Shown here piece by piece: positions 24,683 to 31,708 of a stretch of 43,571 nt of DNA. How positions within the stretch are numbered: the stretch's first letter is position 1; the number at the start of each line of letters is the position of its first letter. The translations under genes and the position numbers were made by a program. Origin of the DNA: an uncultured Muribaculaceae bacterium. Lineage in GTDB: Bacteria > Bacteroidota > Bacteroidia > Bacteroidales > Muribaculaceae. The notes beneath the pieces are model-generated. The model did no database searches, was not told the origin of the DNA, and was given only the letters and a program-made list of their open reading frames with translations. The DNA is taken from the NCBI GenBank assembly GCA_944321725.1, contig CALUMI010000020.1:1-43571 (forward strand). The letters run 5' to 3'.

Positions 24683-24769
24683 TTTTCTGCAAATATAGTC
24701 TGCGGCTCGGTAAAGTTTTTCAAACAAGTTTGAAACTTTACGCTCACCTTTCACTATATTTGCAGAAAA
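24683..24769 (+). promoter_or_regulatory. Nested palindrome and promoter upstream of proS
   Basis: TTTTCTGCAAATATAGT (24683-24699) is repeated as its exact reverse complement at 24753-24769. Nested inside is a hairpin GTAAAGTTT..TTCAAAC (24710-24725) against GTTTGAAACTTTAC (24728-24741), with two extra Ts on the left arm. The right outer arm contains TATATTTG (24755-24762), a plus-strand -7 box, with TTTG (24729-24732) 22 bp upstream. The left arm gives a mirror -7 box on the minus strand (24690-24697). Confidence 0.7.
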
Positions 24770-24784
24770 ATTAACATTAACACG

Positions 24785-26266
24785 ATGGCAAAAGAGCTTA
24801 AAGACTTAACGAAACGCAGCGAAAATTATTCGCAGTGGTATAATGATCTTGTCGTGAAGGCGGATCTTGCCGAGCAGTCGGCTGTAAGGGGATGTATGGT
24901 TATCAAACCCTACGGATATGCTATTTGGGAAAAGATGCAGCGTCAGTTGGATCAGATGTTTAAGGACACAGGGCATGTCAATGCCTATTTTCCGTTGCTT
25001 ATCCCGAAATCGTTTTTGAGCAGAGAGGCAGAGCATGTCGAGGGCTTTGCCAAAGAATGTGCCGTTGTGACTCATTACCGTTTGAAAAATGCCGATGACG
25101 GTAGCGGGGTGGTTGTCGACCCGGAAGCCAAACTGGAAGAGGAACTGATTATCCGTCCTACGTCGGAAACTATCATTTGGAACACATATAAGAATTGGAT
25201 ACATTCCTACCGCGACCTCCCTATATTGTGCAACCAATGGGCCAATGTGTTCCGTTGGGAGATGCGCACGCGCATGTTCTTGCGCACAGCGGAATTTCTG
25301 TGGCAGGAGGGACATACTGCCCATGCCACTAAGGAGGAGGCGATGGCTGAGGCGCGCAAGATGCTTGACGTGTATGCCGATTTTGCAGAGAAATATATGG
25401 CTGTTCCGGTAATCAAAGGCGTGAAATCGGCCAATGAGCGGTTTGCCGGCGCACTCGAAACGTTTACCATCGAGGCTATGATGCAGGACGGAAAGGCTTT
25501 GCAGTCCGGCACTTCCCATTTCTTGGGACAGAATTTCGCGAAGGCTTTCGATGTGAAGTTCATCAACAAGGAAAATCAGTTGGAATATGTGTGGGCCACT
25601 TCGTGGGGTGTTTCCACCCGCCTGATGGGAGCTTTGATTATGACGCATTCCGACGACAACGGGCTTGTGCTTCCTCCGCATCTTGCGCCTATTCAGGTGG
25701 TTATTGTTCCGGTCTATAAGAGTGCGGAGCAGTTGGCTGCTGTATCGGAGAGGGTAGCTCCTATTGTTGCGGAAATGAAAGCTAAGGGCATAAGCGTGAA
25801 GTACGATGATGCCGACAACAAGCGTCCGGGATTCAAATTTGCCGACTATGAGCTGAAAGGAGTACCGGTGCGTCTTGTGATAGGAACCCGCGATTTAGAG
25901 AACAACACAGTGGAGATTATGCGGCGTGATACGCTTGAGAAACATGAGGCCTCGCTCGACGGTATTGTCGATTACGTGGCAGCGCTGCTTGAGGAAATAC
26001 AGGCTAATATCTACAAGAAAGCGTTGGATTTCCGCAATTCGCATATTGTTGAGGTTAATTCTTACGACGAGTTTAAGGAGCAAATTGAGAAAGGTGGTTT
26101 CGTATTGGCGCATTGGGACGGTACTACTGAAACCGAGTTGCGTGTGAAAGAAGAAACCAAAGCCACTTTGCGCTGTATTCCTTTTGACGGAGATACCACG
26201 CCCGGCACTTGTATCTTCACCGGCAAGCCGTCTGGCCGCCGCGTGATTTTTGCCCGCAACTATTGA
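24785..26266 (+). CDS. proS: Prolyl-tRNA synthetase (archaeal/eukaryote-like type)
   Basis: A 493-residue class II aminoacyl-tRNA synthetase that charges tRNA-Pro. It is the shorter form without the bacterial editing insertion, ending in a C-terminal tyrosine (VIFARNY) as in the archaeal/eukaryotic-like type. Landmarks: [16 protein letters not shown] (about 34-49), [15 protein letters not shown] (class II motif 2 area), [27 protein letters not shown] and the motif 3 area [23 protein letters not shown]. The anticodon-binding domain follows from about 305. Transcribed from the palindromic promoter 24683-24769; a hairpin follows at 26307-26334. Confidence 0.95.
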   Translation: MAKELKDLTKRSENYSQWYNDLVVKADLAEQSAVRGCMVIKPYGYAIWEKMQRQLDQMFKDTGHVNAYFPLLIPKSFLSREAEHVEGFAKECAVVTHYRLKNADDGSGVVVDPEAKLEEELIIRPTSETIIWNTYKNWIHSYRDLPILCNQWANVFRWEMRTRMFLRTAEFLWQEGHTAHATKEEAMAEARKMLDVYADFAEKYMAVPVIKGVKSANERFAGALETFTIEAMMQDGKALQSGTSHFLGQNFAKAFDVKFINKENQLEYVWATSWGVSTRLMGALIMTHSDDNGLVLPPHLAPIQVVIVPVYKSAEQLAAVSERVAPIVAEMKAKGISVKYDDADNKRPGFKFADYELKGVPVRLVIGTRDLENNTVEIMRRDTLEKHEASLDGIVDYVAALLEEIQANIYKKALDFRNSHIVEVNSYDEFKEQIEKGGFVLAHWDGTTETELRVKEETKATLRCIPFDGDTTPGTCIFTGKPSGRRVIFARNY

Positions 26267-26306
26267 TGCAATAAATACGGCTGCTGCCGTATGTCAAGAA
26301 AAAAAG

Positions 26307-26334
26307 CGAGGTTATGGCATATACCATAACCTCG
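26307..26334. terminator. Bidirectional terminator between proS and LRR gene 1
   Basis: CGAGGTTATGG (26307-26317) pairs perfectly with 26324-26334 around a CATATA loop. On the minus strand it is followed by GCTTTTTTTCTT, so it is a strong terminator for the LRR gene and a plausible one for proS. Confidence 0.85.
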
Positions 26335-26390
26335 TAATATTATGTGCTGTATTGTGCCGAAATTCAACAATGACATTCCGCGAAGCTGTG

Positions 26391-27341
26391 CTACAACGCA
26401 ACTTTGAATGCCTGTCCGCCGGTACGGACTATGTAGATGCCGCGCTCCAATCCGCCTATTGTTGTGCTTTGGCCGCTATATACGAGCTGGCCGCCAATAT
26501 TGTAAATCTCAACCGCAGTGCCGTCGGCCATGCCATTAAGAACAATATTGCCGCCTGATGTCGTGACAGACACAGCATCATTTGCCACATCGCCAACTCC
26601 GCCGAAGTCTGTTTCAACTATATTGGCAAACTTTGTCCAATAAGGGTAAGAATTGCGATACACCTCGCCGCGTCCGACAGGCACGCGTACAGTGGCCTTT
26701 TCATAAAGGCTACTGTCAAAAGAATTCGAATATATGGATGGGGGAGTGGGATTCAATGAAGTGATTTCGGAAATGTTGAGGCAATTATAAAAAGCGTTAT
26801 TTTCGATTGTTCTCAGATGATCACCAAGCACCACCTTTTCCAAACTGCTGCAATAAGCGAAACAATCTTCAGGTATTTCTTCTACTTTGTTAGGTATCGT
26901 TATGGACTTCAGACTGTTACACTCCTCAAAAACGCCACTAATACCCGCAGACCCGTCTATTTCTTCAACGCCATCCCCCAAATCGACATTAACCAACGAC
27001 GAGCATCCTTTAAAAGCTCTAATTCCAATAGAAAGGACACTGTTAGGCAGGATGACAGATGTCAGTTCCGTGCAATCTTTGAATGCCTCCGAGTTAACCG
27101 ATACCACATCAACAGTGCCATTTTGCACTTTCTCAGGGATGACAATGTCGCCTTTATATTTGCCATTCTCTTTTTCAACTACAGTACATTTTGAATAATC
27201 CCGACCGCCTGTTGATTGCACATATTGATATGCATAACGAATGCCGTTCTCCTCAAAATAGTAGTCAGCGGCGGAAGCAGCAAAAGCGGCAAACAAGAAC
27301 ACCGCCGCAAAAATTGGTTGGAGTAAATTTCTCAGTTTCAT
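26391..27341 (-). CDS. BspA-like leucine-rich-repeat surface protein (LRR gene 1)
   Basis: A 316-residue exported protein. Signal peptide 1-24 (ending AASA/A). Then come four to five BspA-type (Treponema-type) LRR units with the pattern ...AFKGCSSLVNVDLGDGVEEI..., at about 75-215. A linker GGVGDVANDAV follows, then a C-terminal domain of about 40 residues, VEIYNIGGQLVYSGQ...GIYIVR...FKVAL. This resembles type IX secretion C-terminal sorting signals, suggesting export to the cell surface; that is inferred. BspA proteins often bind host or other surfaces. The start MKLRNLLQ (ATG 27339-27341) is chosen over an ATG 87 bp upstream that lies in the leader. It is the intact paralogue of the gene at 34995-36342. 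Confidence 0.88.
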   Translation of the reverse strand: MKLRNLLQPIFAAVFLFAAFAASAADYYFEENGIRYAYQYVQSTGGRDYSKCTVVEKENGKYKGDIVIPEKVQNGTVDVVSVNSEAFKDCTELTSVILPNSVLSIGIRAFKGCSSLVNVDLGDGVEEIDGSAGISGVFEECNSLKSITIPNKVEEIPEDCFAYCSSLEKVVLGDHLRTIENNAFYNCLNISEITSLNPTPPSIYSNSFDSSLYEKATVRVPVGRGEVYRNSYPYWTKFANIVETDFGGVGDVANDAVSVTTSGGNIVLNGMADGTAVEIYNIGGQLVYSGQSTTIGGLERGIYIVRTGGQAFKVAL

Positions 27342-27691
27342 AAATTTATAATTTTGTAGGTTTAAATTTCCATAATAACGGCAACTGATTGGAGCGGGTT
27401 TGCAACCGGCACAATGAAGCGTTGCCACGGCATTGCCGCAGCCGCCTTAAAACTGATGAATTGCGATTTTTCTTGATATTCCGTCCGCATAAACAAACCT
27501 CCCGAAGCCACTACGGGCCTCGCTCAATCCATTCTGCAAGACGGGACGCAGACTGATAATTCTTTATTTTTCACGTTCAAGGAGAAGAGCCGTCCCATTG
27601 CTTTCAGCCATGCCACGAAAAGCACACCGAATTGCCAAGGCAATGTAATCTCCTTTCAGGACACAGAACCCTGATTTGTGCCGCAAATTTA
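27142..27691 (-). repeat. Inverted repeat copy 1: leader and 5' coding region of LRR gene 1
   Basis: Two blocks match the reverse complement of 34639-35195. The leader block 27433-27691 (259 bp against 256 bp) has roughly a dozen differences plus a 3-bp gap. A 125-bp coding block, 27142-27266, is almost identical. The signal-peptide stretch between them is less similar. The minus-strand box TAAATTTG (27684-27691) begins the leader. Confidence 0.85.
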
Positions 27692-27799
27692 CACAAGAAA
27701 AGCGTTATCTCTGTTGTTAAAAATATATAAATATTTGAAGTATATTGCTTGCATGGTGTATGGCTGCCAAGACATTGTGCGGATGTTGGGTATTTGTGG
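27342..27799. other. Intergenic region LRR gene 1 / holA
   Basis: This 458-bp gap contains the LRR leader (27342-27691) and about 110 bp of AT-rich sequence up to the holA stop. No further ORF of note was seen. Confidence 0.5.
27362..27691 (-). ncRNA. Candidate structured leader RNA of LRR gene 1, with 42-codon ORF
   Basis: The leader would start just after the -7-like TAAATTTG (27684-27691) and run about 340 nt to the LRR ATG. It contains short hairpins (ATTGCC-TT-GGCAAT, TCAGG...CCTGA) and a longer-range GGGACG/CGTCCC pairing. A 42-codon ORF (27490 down to the stop at 27362) begins MRTEYQEKSQFISFKAAAA and ends 20 bp before the LRR start. The leader is conserved in the second LRR gene. An RNA element and a uORF are inferred, not proven. 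Confidence 0.45.
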
Positions 27800-28864
27800 T
27801 TAGACATAGAAAATTTTTGTGATGAGGTCGAAAAACAGGTCGTATTCGTTTTGCTGCGAGCCTATGCCTTTGCTTTTTGCGTCAAACTCACGGATTGCCT
27901 TGATTATGCGCAGGCATCGTGTGGCGTTGTAGTTGGGCATCCCCATTTTGTAGTCTTTCAACGCATACGGGCTTTTCAACCGCAGTGCTTCCATCAGCTT
28001 GTGCTCGTCGGCGGTACGCGCATAATGGGCAATCAGCATGTTGGAAAAATAGTTGAACAGCAGAGTTGTGGTCATCACAGTAGGATTTTTTTTCGGATTT
28101 TCCCGGAAATATGTGATGATTTTCATGGCTTTCAGTTTGTCGCGCATGGCGATGGCTTTTATCAGTTCGAAATTGTTGTATTCTTTGCTTATGCCGATGT
28201 TTTGCTCCACCATTTCCGGCGTGATGCGGATGCCGTTTGGCGAGATAAGTTTCAGTTTGTCGATTTCTTTTACGATATGCGACATGTCGTTACCCAAATA
28301 TTCGGCGAGCATGGCGACTGCTTTGTCGTCGATTGTGCAGCCTATGTTTCTCACATATTCCTCTATGTGGTTGCCGATGCTGTATTCCGGTATTTTTTTC
28401 GATTCGTAGTATATGCCCGCCGGTTTGCCGTTGATGATTGTTTTTGAGAGAATTTTGGTTATGTTTGGCGATTTTAAGGCGGCTCCTTTGTAGCACACCA
28501 CAAGCACGGTCGACGCTGTAGGTTTTGACGCGTATGACTCGAGTATTTCAAGCTCTTTTTTCTCGTTTACGCCGTTCATGCTTTTCCACGCCTGTGTTTC
28601 TCTCAACACCACTACCTGCCGCTCTGCCATCATCGGGTAGCGGCGGCACGCCAATACCACGTCCGACATTTTAACATCGCCGGCATAATATATGCTCAGG
28701 TTGAAATCCTTTTCGTCGGCTGTAAGGGCGTTTTCTATTATCATGTCGGAAATCTTGTCGATATAAAACGGCTCTTCTCCCGACAGGACATATATTGGAT
28801 AAAATTCTTTTTTCTTTATTGACAGTTCTATTTGCTGACGGGTAGGTGTGTCTGTTTTTGCCAT
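27800..28864 (-). CDS. holA: DNA polymerase III subunit delta
   Basis: A 354-residue clamp-loader subunit. The start is ATG 28862-28864 (MAKTDTPTRQQIEL); upstream in-frame residues are rejected because they overlap the divergent gene. Landmarks: YPIYVLSGEEPFYIDKISDMI (about 22-42), YYAGDVKMSDVV and RRYPMMAERQVVVLRE (delta domain I), and CTIDDKAVAMLAEYLGNDMSHIVKEIDKL with the helical C-terminal domain. Delta opens the beta sliding clamp. A divergent HSDR_N-like gene starts 63 bp away, an arrangement recalled as common in Bacteroidota. Confidence 0.92.
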   Translation of the reverse strand: MAKTDTPTRQQIELSIKKKEFYPIYVLSGEEPFYIDKISDMIIENALTADEKDFNLSIYYAGDVKMSDVVLACRRYPMMAERQVVVLRETQAWKSMNGVNEKKELEILESYASKPTASTVLVVCYKGAALKSPNITKILSKTIINGKPAGIYYESKKIPEYSIGNHIEEYVRNIGCTIDDKAVAMLAEYLGNDMSHIVKEIDKLKLISPNGIRITPEMVEQNIGISKEYNNFELIKAIAMRDKLKAMKIITYFRENPKKNPTVMTTTLLFNYFSNMLIAHYARTADEHKLMEALRLKSPYALKDYKMGMPNYNATRCLRIIKAIREFDAKSKGIGSQQNEYDLFFDLITKIFYV

Positions 28865-28927
28865 AAATTTTGCCGATTGTTTAATTTGTGGTAAATTTAC
28901 AAAATCAGGCAGAAAAAACAGGTTCAA

Positions 28928-29380
28928 ATGAAAATAAAAATTCCGGAATACACGTTTAATATTCAAAACAAAGGAAGAGGAACCGCGATATTCGACCGGT
29001 TAAGAAAGAAATATGTGTCGTTGACACCGGAGGAGGCGGTGAGGCAGAATTTTGTCGAGTATCTGATTGCCGAGAAAGGTTATCCGCCGGGTTTGATGAA
29101 CAATGAGGTCGCCATTGTGCAAAACGGCATCAGGCGGCGTTGCGACACTGTCGTTTTTGACCGGAGGGGCGAACCGTTGCTGATAGTGGAATACAAGGCG
29201 CCAAGCGTGAAGATTACGCAGGAGGTATTCAACCAAATCTACCGTTATAATCTTGTGTTGAGGGTTGAATGGATTGCGGTTACCAACGGCGACGATTTGT
29301 ATTGTTGCAAAGTTGACTACAATGCCCGGCGGACATTGTTTGTGCGGGATATTCCGGATTATGGTGAGATTGCCGTTTAG
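28928..29380 (+). CDS. Type I restriction HsdR N-terminal-like nuclease-domain protein (stand-alone)
   Basis: A 150-residue soluble protein resembling the N-terminal nuclease domain of HsdR (HSDR_N family). The PD-(D/E)xK-like residues are D73 in RCDTVVFD and E88-x-K90 in VEYKAPS, followed by the helix QEVFNQIYRYNLVLRVEW. There is no helicase domain, HsdM or HsdS nearby, so it is not a restriction system as such. Single-domain relatives next to holA are recalled from other Bacteroidota. A DNA-related role is inferred from the fold and neighbour. Confidence 0.8.
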   Translation: MKIKIPEYTFNIQNKGRGTAIFDRLRKKYVSLTPEEAVRQNFVEYLIAEKGYPPGLMNNEVAIVQNGIRRRCDTVVFDRRGEPLLIVEYKAPSVKITQEVFNQIYRYNLVLRVEWIAVTNGDDLYCCKVDYNARRTLFVRDIPDYGEIAV

Positions 29381-29417
29381 CAAGGAAGTTTTATCATGCG
29401 GATTTATGGATTTTTTG

Positions 29418-29425
29418 TAAGTTTG
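29418..29425 (+). promoter_or_regulatory. -7 element upstream of the CHU_C-domain gene
   Basis: TAAGTTTG matches TAnnTTTG and lies 20 bp before the ATG at 29445, which predicts a very short leader. No convincing -33 box. Confidence 0.4.
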
Positions 29426-29444
29426 TATTGAAAATGGAAAGTTT

Positions 29445-30764
29445 ATGAGTGGAGTTTTTAAGATAGTATTGTCTTTGTTGGGCGCATTGTTTGGAAGCGT
29501 TGGCGCATGGGCCGCCGATTTGTCGTTTTCAGGCAACGGACATGAAGTGATAGCGATAGAGCCGGAGGCTTCTACGGGCTTGGAAAAGATATATGTGGTT
29601 CATGACATGTACGGGCTTGAGTTGTCGTATGCCTCGATTGAAGGTGGCAGCAATGTTGAGTGGTACAGTTTCAGGGAATCGGGGGGCGGATATGCCGAGC
29701 GGCTGAACGGGGTAGTATATGACGGCGTGAATACCACATTGCGCAACCCTGAAGGGAATTGCGGTTATATCATAAACGACAATAACCGGCAGTATTGTTT
29801 TTGGCTTGTGGATTATTCACAATACAGATTCTCTATAAATTCCATTTATTTTCCTTCGGCTCAGGATTGCGGAGTTGCGACCATTGAGGTTTACGCTGAC
29901 TGCGACCCCATTGTTTATTACACGATTAACGGTGTGCCGAAAGAGCTTGACCGGCAAATTACGGTTTCTTACAATACTCTTGAGTGGGATTCTGAAAATT
30001 CGGTTTATAACTCCAAGAGCATATCGGAATCTTACGAGAATATCGGGGAACGGTTGGTGCTGACGGCTCCTTTGTGTAATACGACGTTTATCATCTCCGG
30101 CGACCGGTTTTTGGAAGAGTGGGGCGAAGGAAGGGCGCTTGAAAGCGATACCTACGAAACAGTGTCTATCGATGTTCAGGCAACCGCCACACAAACCGAG
30201 CGCGACAATCTGAATGAGCAGAAAGACGAGTCGGGGGAGTTGGGTGGCTCTGCTCCCGCCGAAATAGAATTTCAGGCGTATTATACGGATGCTGTCGTGC
30301 ATAAAGAATGGGTTTTTGCCCGTGATTCGGAATTTTCAGACGTGGAGTTGAGGTTGAACGAGGATAATGTGACGCACACGTTTCAGGAAAACGGCACTTT
30401 TTATGTGAAGTTCGTGGGCAATAACGCGGATGGCACATGTGAGGCGGAAAGCGAGGTATTTCAAATCACGATAGGAGAATCGAGGCTTGACTGTCCGAAC
30501 GCTTTTTCTCCAAATGCCACAGAAGGTGTAAATGATGAGTGGAAAGTGTCGTATAAATCGATAGTTTCTTTCTCCTGTTGGATATTCGACAGATACGGCA
30601 ATCAGATGTGCTCGTTCAATGATCCGGCGTTGGGTTGGGACGGAAAATATAAAGGAAAGTTTGTGAAGCCCGGAGTATATTATTATGTGATAGAGGCAAT
30701 GGGCGCGGACGGGAAAGAATATAAGCTGAAAGGACACATAAATATTTTAAAAAGCGATAAATAA
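29445..30764 (+). CDS. Exported protein with gliding-motility-type (CHU_C) C-terminal domain
   Basis: A 439-residue protein. Signal peptide 1-23 (LSLLGALFGSVGAWA). The middle (about 130-340) is beta-rich with a PKD/Ig-like segment (EIEFQAYYTDAVVHKEWVFARDSEF...GTFYVKFVGNNADGTCEAESEVFQI). Residues about 345-437 are a gliding-motility-associated C-terminal domain: CPNAFSPNATEGVNDEW, then IFDRYGNQMCSF, then GWDGKYKGKFVKPGVYYYVIEA. In Bacteroidota this is a type B sorting signal for type IX secretion. The cargo function is unknown. It lies 2 bp before the lytic transglycosylase gene. Confidence 0.82.
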   Translation: MSGVFKIVLSLLGALFGSVGAWAADLSFSGNGHEVIAIEPEASTGLEKIYVVHDMYGLELSYASIEGGSNVEWYSFRESGGGYAERLNGVVYDGVNTTLRNPEGNCGYIINDNNRQYCFWLVDYSQYRFSINSIYFPSAQDCGVATIEVYADCDPIVYYTINGVPKELDRQITVSYNTLEWDSENSVYNSKSISESYENIGERLVLTAPLCNTTFIISGDRFLEEWGEGRALESDTYETVSIDVQATATQTERDNLNEQKDESGELGGSAPAEIEFQAYYTDAVVHKEWVFARDSEFSDVELRLNEDNVTHTFQENGTFYVKFVGNNADGTCEAESEVFQITIGESRLDCPNAFSPNATEGVNDEWKVSYKSIVSFSCWIFDRYGNQMCSFNDPALGWDGKYKGKFVKPGVYYYVIEAMGADGKEYKLKGHINILKSDK

Positions 30765-30766
30765 TA

Positions 30767-31708
30767 ATGAGAAAAATCATATTGGCGGCATTGTTGCTGA
30801 TGCAAATGCCGGTTGCGGCACAGAGTCTGTATGATGGCGTTGACAACGCGAAACATGCTGTGGCTTTAAGCCCGGAATTTCCGGAAACCATGCGTTTTGC
30901 GGATACTGACATATCGTTTGACCGCATAGACATGTATGAGCGTATGGACCGCGAGATGATTTCGCTGATTTACAGCCACACGAACACTTTGCTTACAATA
31001 AAGCGTGCCAACCGGTATTATTCGGAAATAACATCCATACTGAAAGAGCAGAATGTGCCGGAAGATTTCTTTTATCTTGCGGCCATAGAAAGTTGCTTTG
31101 ACAACAGGGCGGTATCATCGGCCCGCGCCGGCGGAATTTGGCAGTTTATGCCGGCTACTGCAAAACAATTCGGGCTTGAGGTGAACGATTACGTGGATGA
31201 GCGTTATAATTGCGAGAAAGCCACTGTTGCCGCCTGCAAGTATCTGAAACAAGGTTATAGGAAGTACGGATGCTGGATGACTGTCGCATCGTCATACAAC
31301 GCCGGTATGGGGCGTATCGGCACGGAATTGGCCAAGCAGGGAGAAAAGACAGCTTTTGACTTGTATCTCAACCAAGAAACTTCCAGATATATTTTCAGGA
31401 TGCTTGCCATTAAGTTGATAATGGAAAATCCTGTAAAATATGGTTTTACGATAAAGCCTGAACAGCTGTATTATCCTGTGGGATATAAAGCGGAAAAAGT
31501 GGATTATCCTGTCGACAGTTGGGTGGACTGGGCAAAAGACAAGGGGATATCGTATGCGCAGTTGCGGGAGATGAATCCGTGGATAAGGAGCACGAAACTT
31601 CCCAACAAGACGCGTAAAACATATATCATCAGAATCCCTTTAAAAAGCGAGTTGTACAGAAGTACGCAAACAAAGCAAATTTATAACAGAAATTGGATAC
31701 TGAAATGA
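30767..31708 (+). CDS. Membrane-bound lytic murein transglycosylase (MltD/SLT-like)
   Basis: A 313-residue periplasmic enzyme with a short signal peptide (IILAALLLMQMPVAAQ). The lytic transglycosylase domain (about 90-230) has the catalytic glutamate E108 in YLAAIESCFDNRAVSSARAG, then GIWQFMPATAKQFGL and ASSYNAGMGRIG. The family cleaves peptidoglycan to 1,6-anhydromuropeptides. The C-terminus may hold a degenerate LysM-like segment. The stop overlaps the uvrA start (ATGA at 31705-31708). The operon is CHU_C protein / transglycosylase / uvrA. Confidence 0.9.
   Translation: MRKIILAALLLMQMPVAAQSLYDGVDNAKHAVALSPEFPETMRFADTDISFDRIDMYERMDREMISLIYSHTNTLLTIKRANRYYSEITSILKEQNVPEDFFYLAAIESCFDNRAVSSARAGGIWQFMPATAKQFGLEVNDYVDERYNCEKATVAACKYLKQGYRKYGCWMTVASSYNAGMGRIGTELAKQGEKTAFDLYLNQETSRYIFRMLAIKLIMENPVKYGFTIKPEQLYYPVGYKAEKVDYPVDSWVDWAKDKGISYAQLREMNPWIRSTKLPNKTRKTYIIRIPLKSELYRSTQTKQIYNRNWILK

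Noticed and set aside
28928..29380. A type I restriction-modification locus
   Set aside because: Only an HsdR N-terminal-like domain is present; no helicase, methylase or specificity gene lies nearby.
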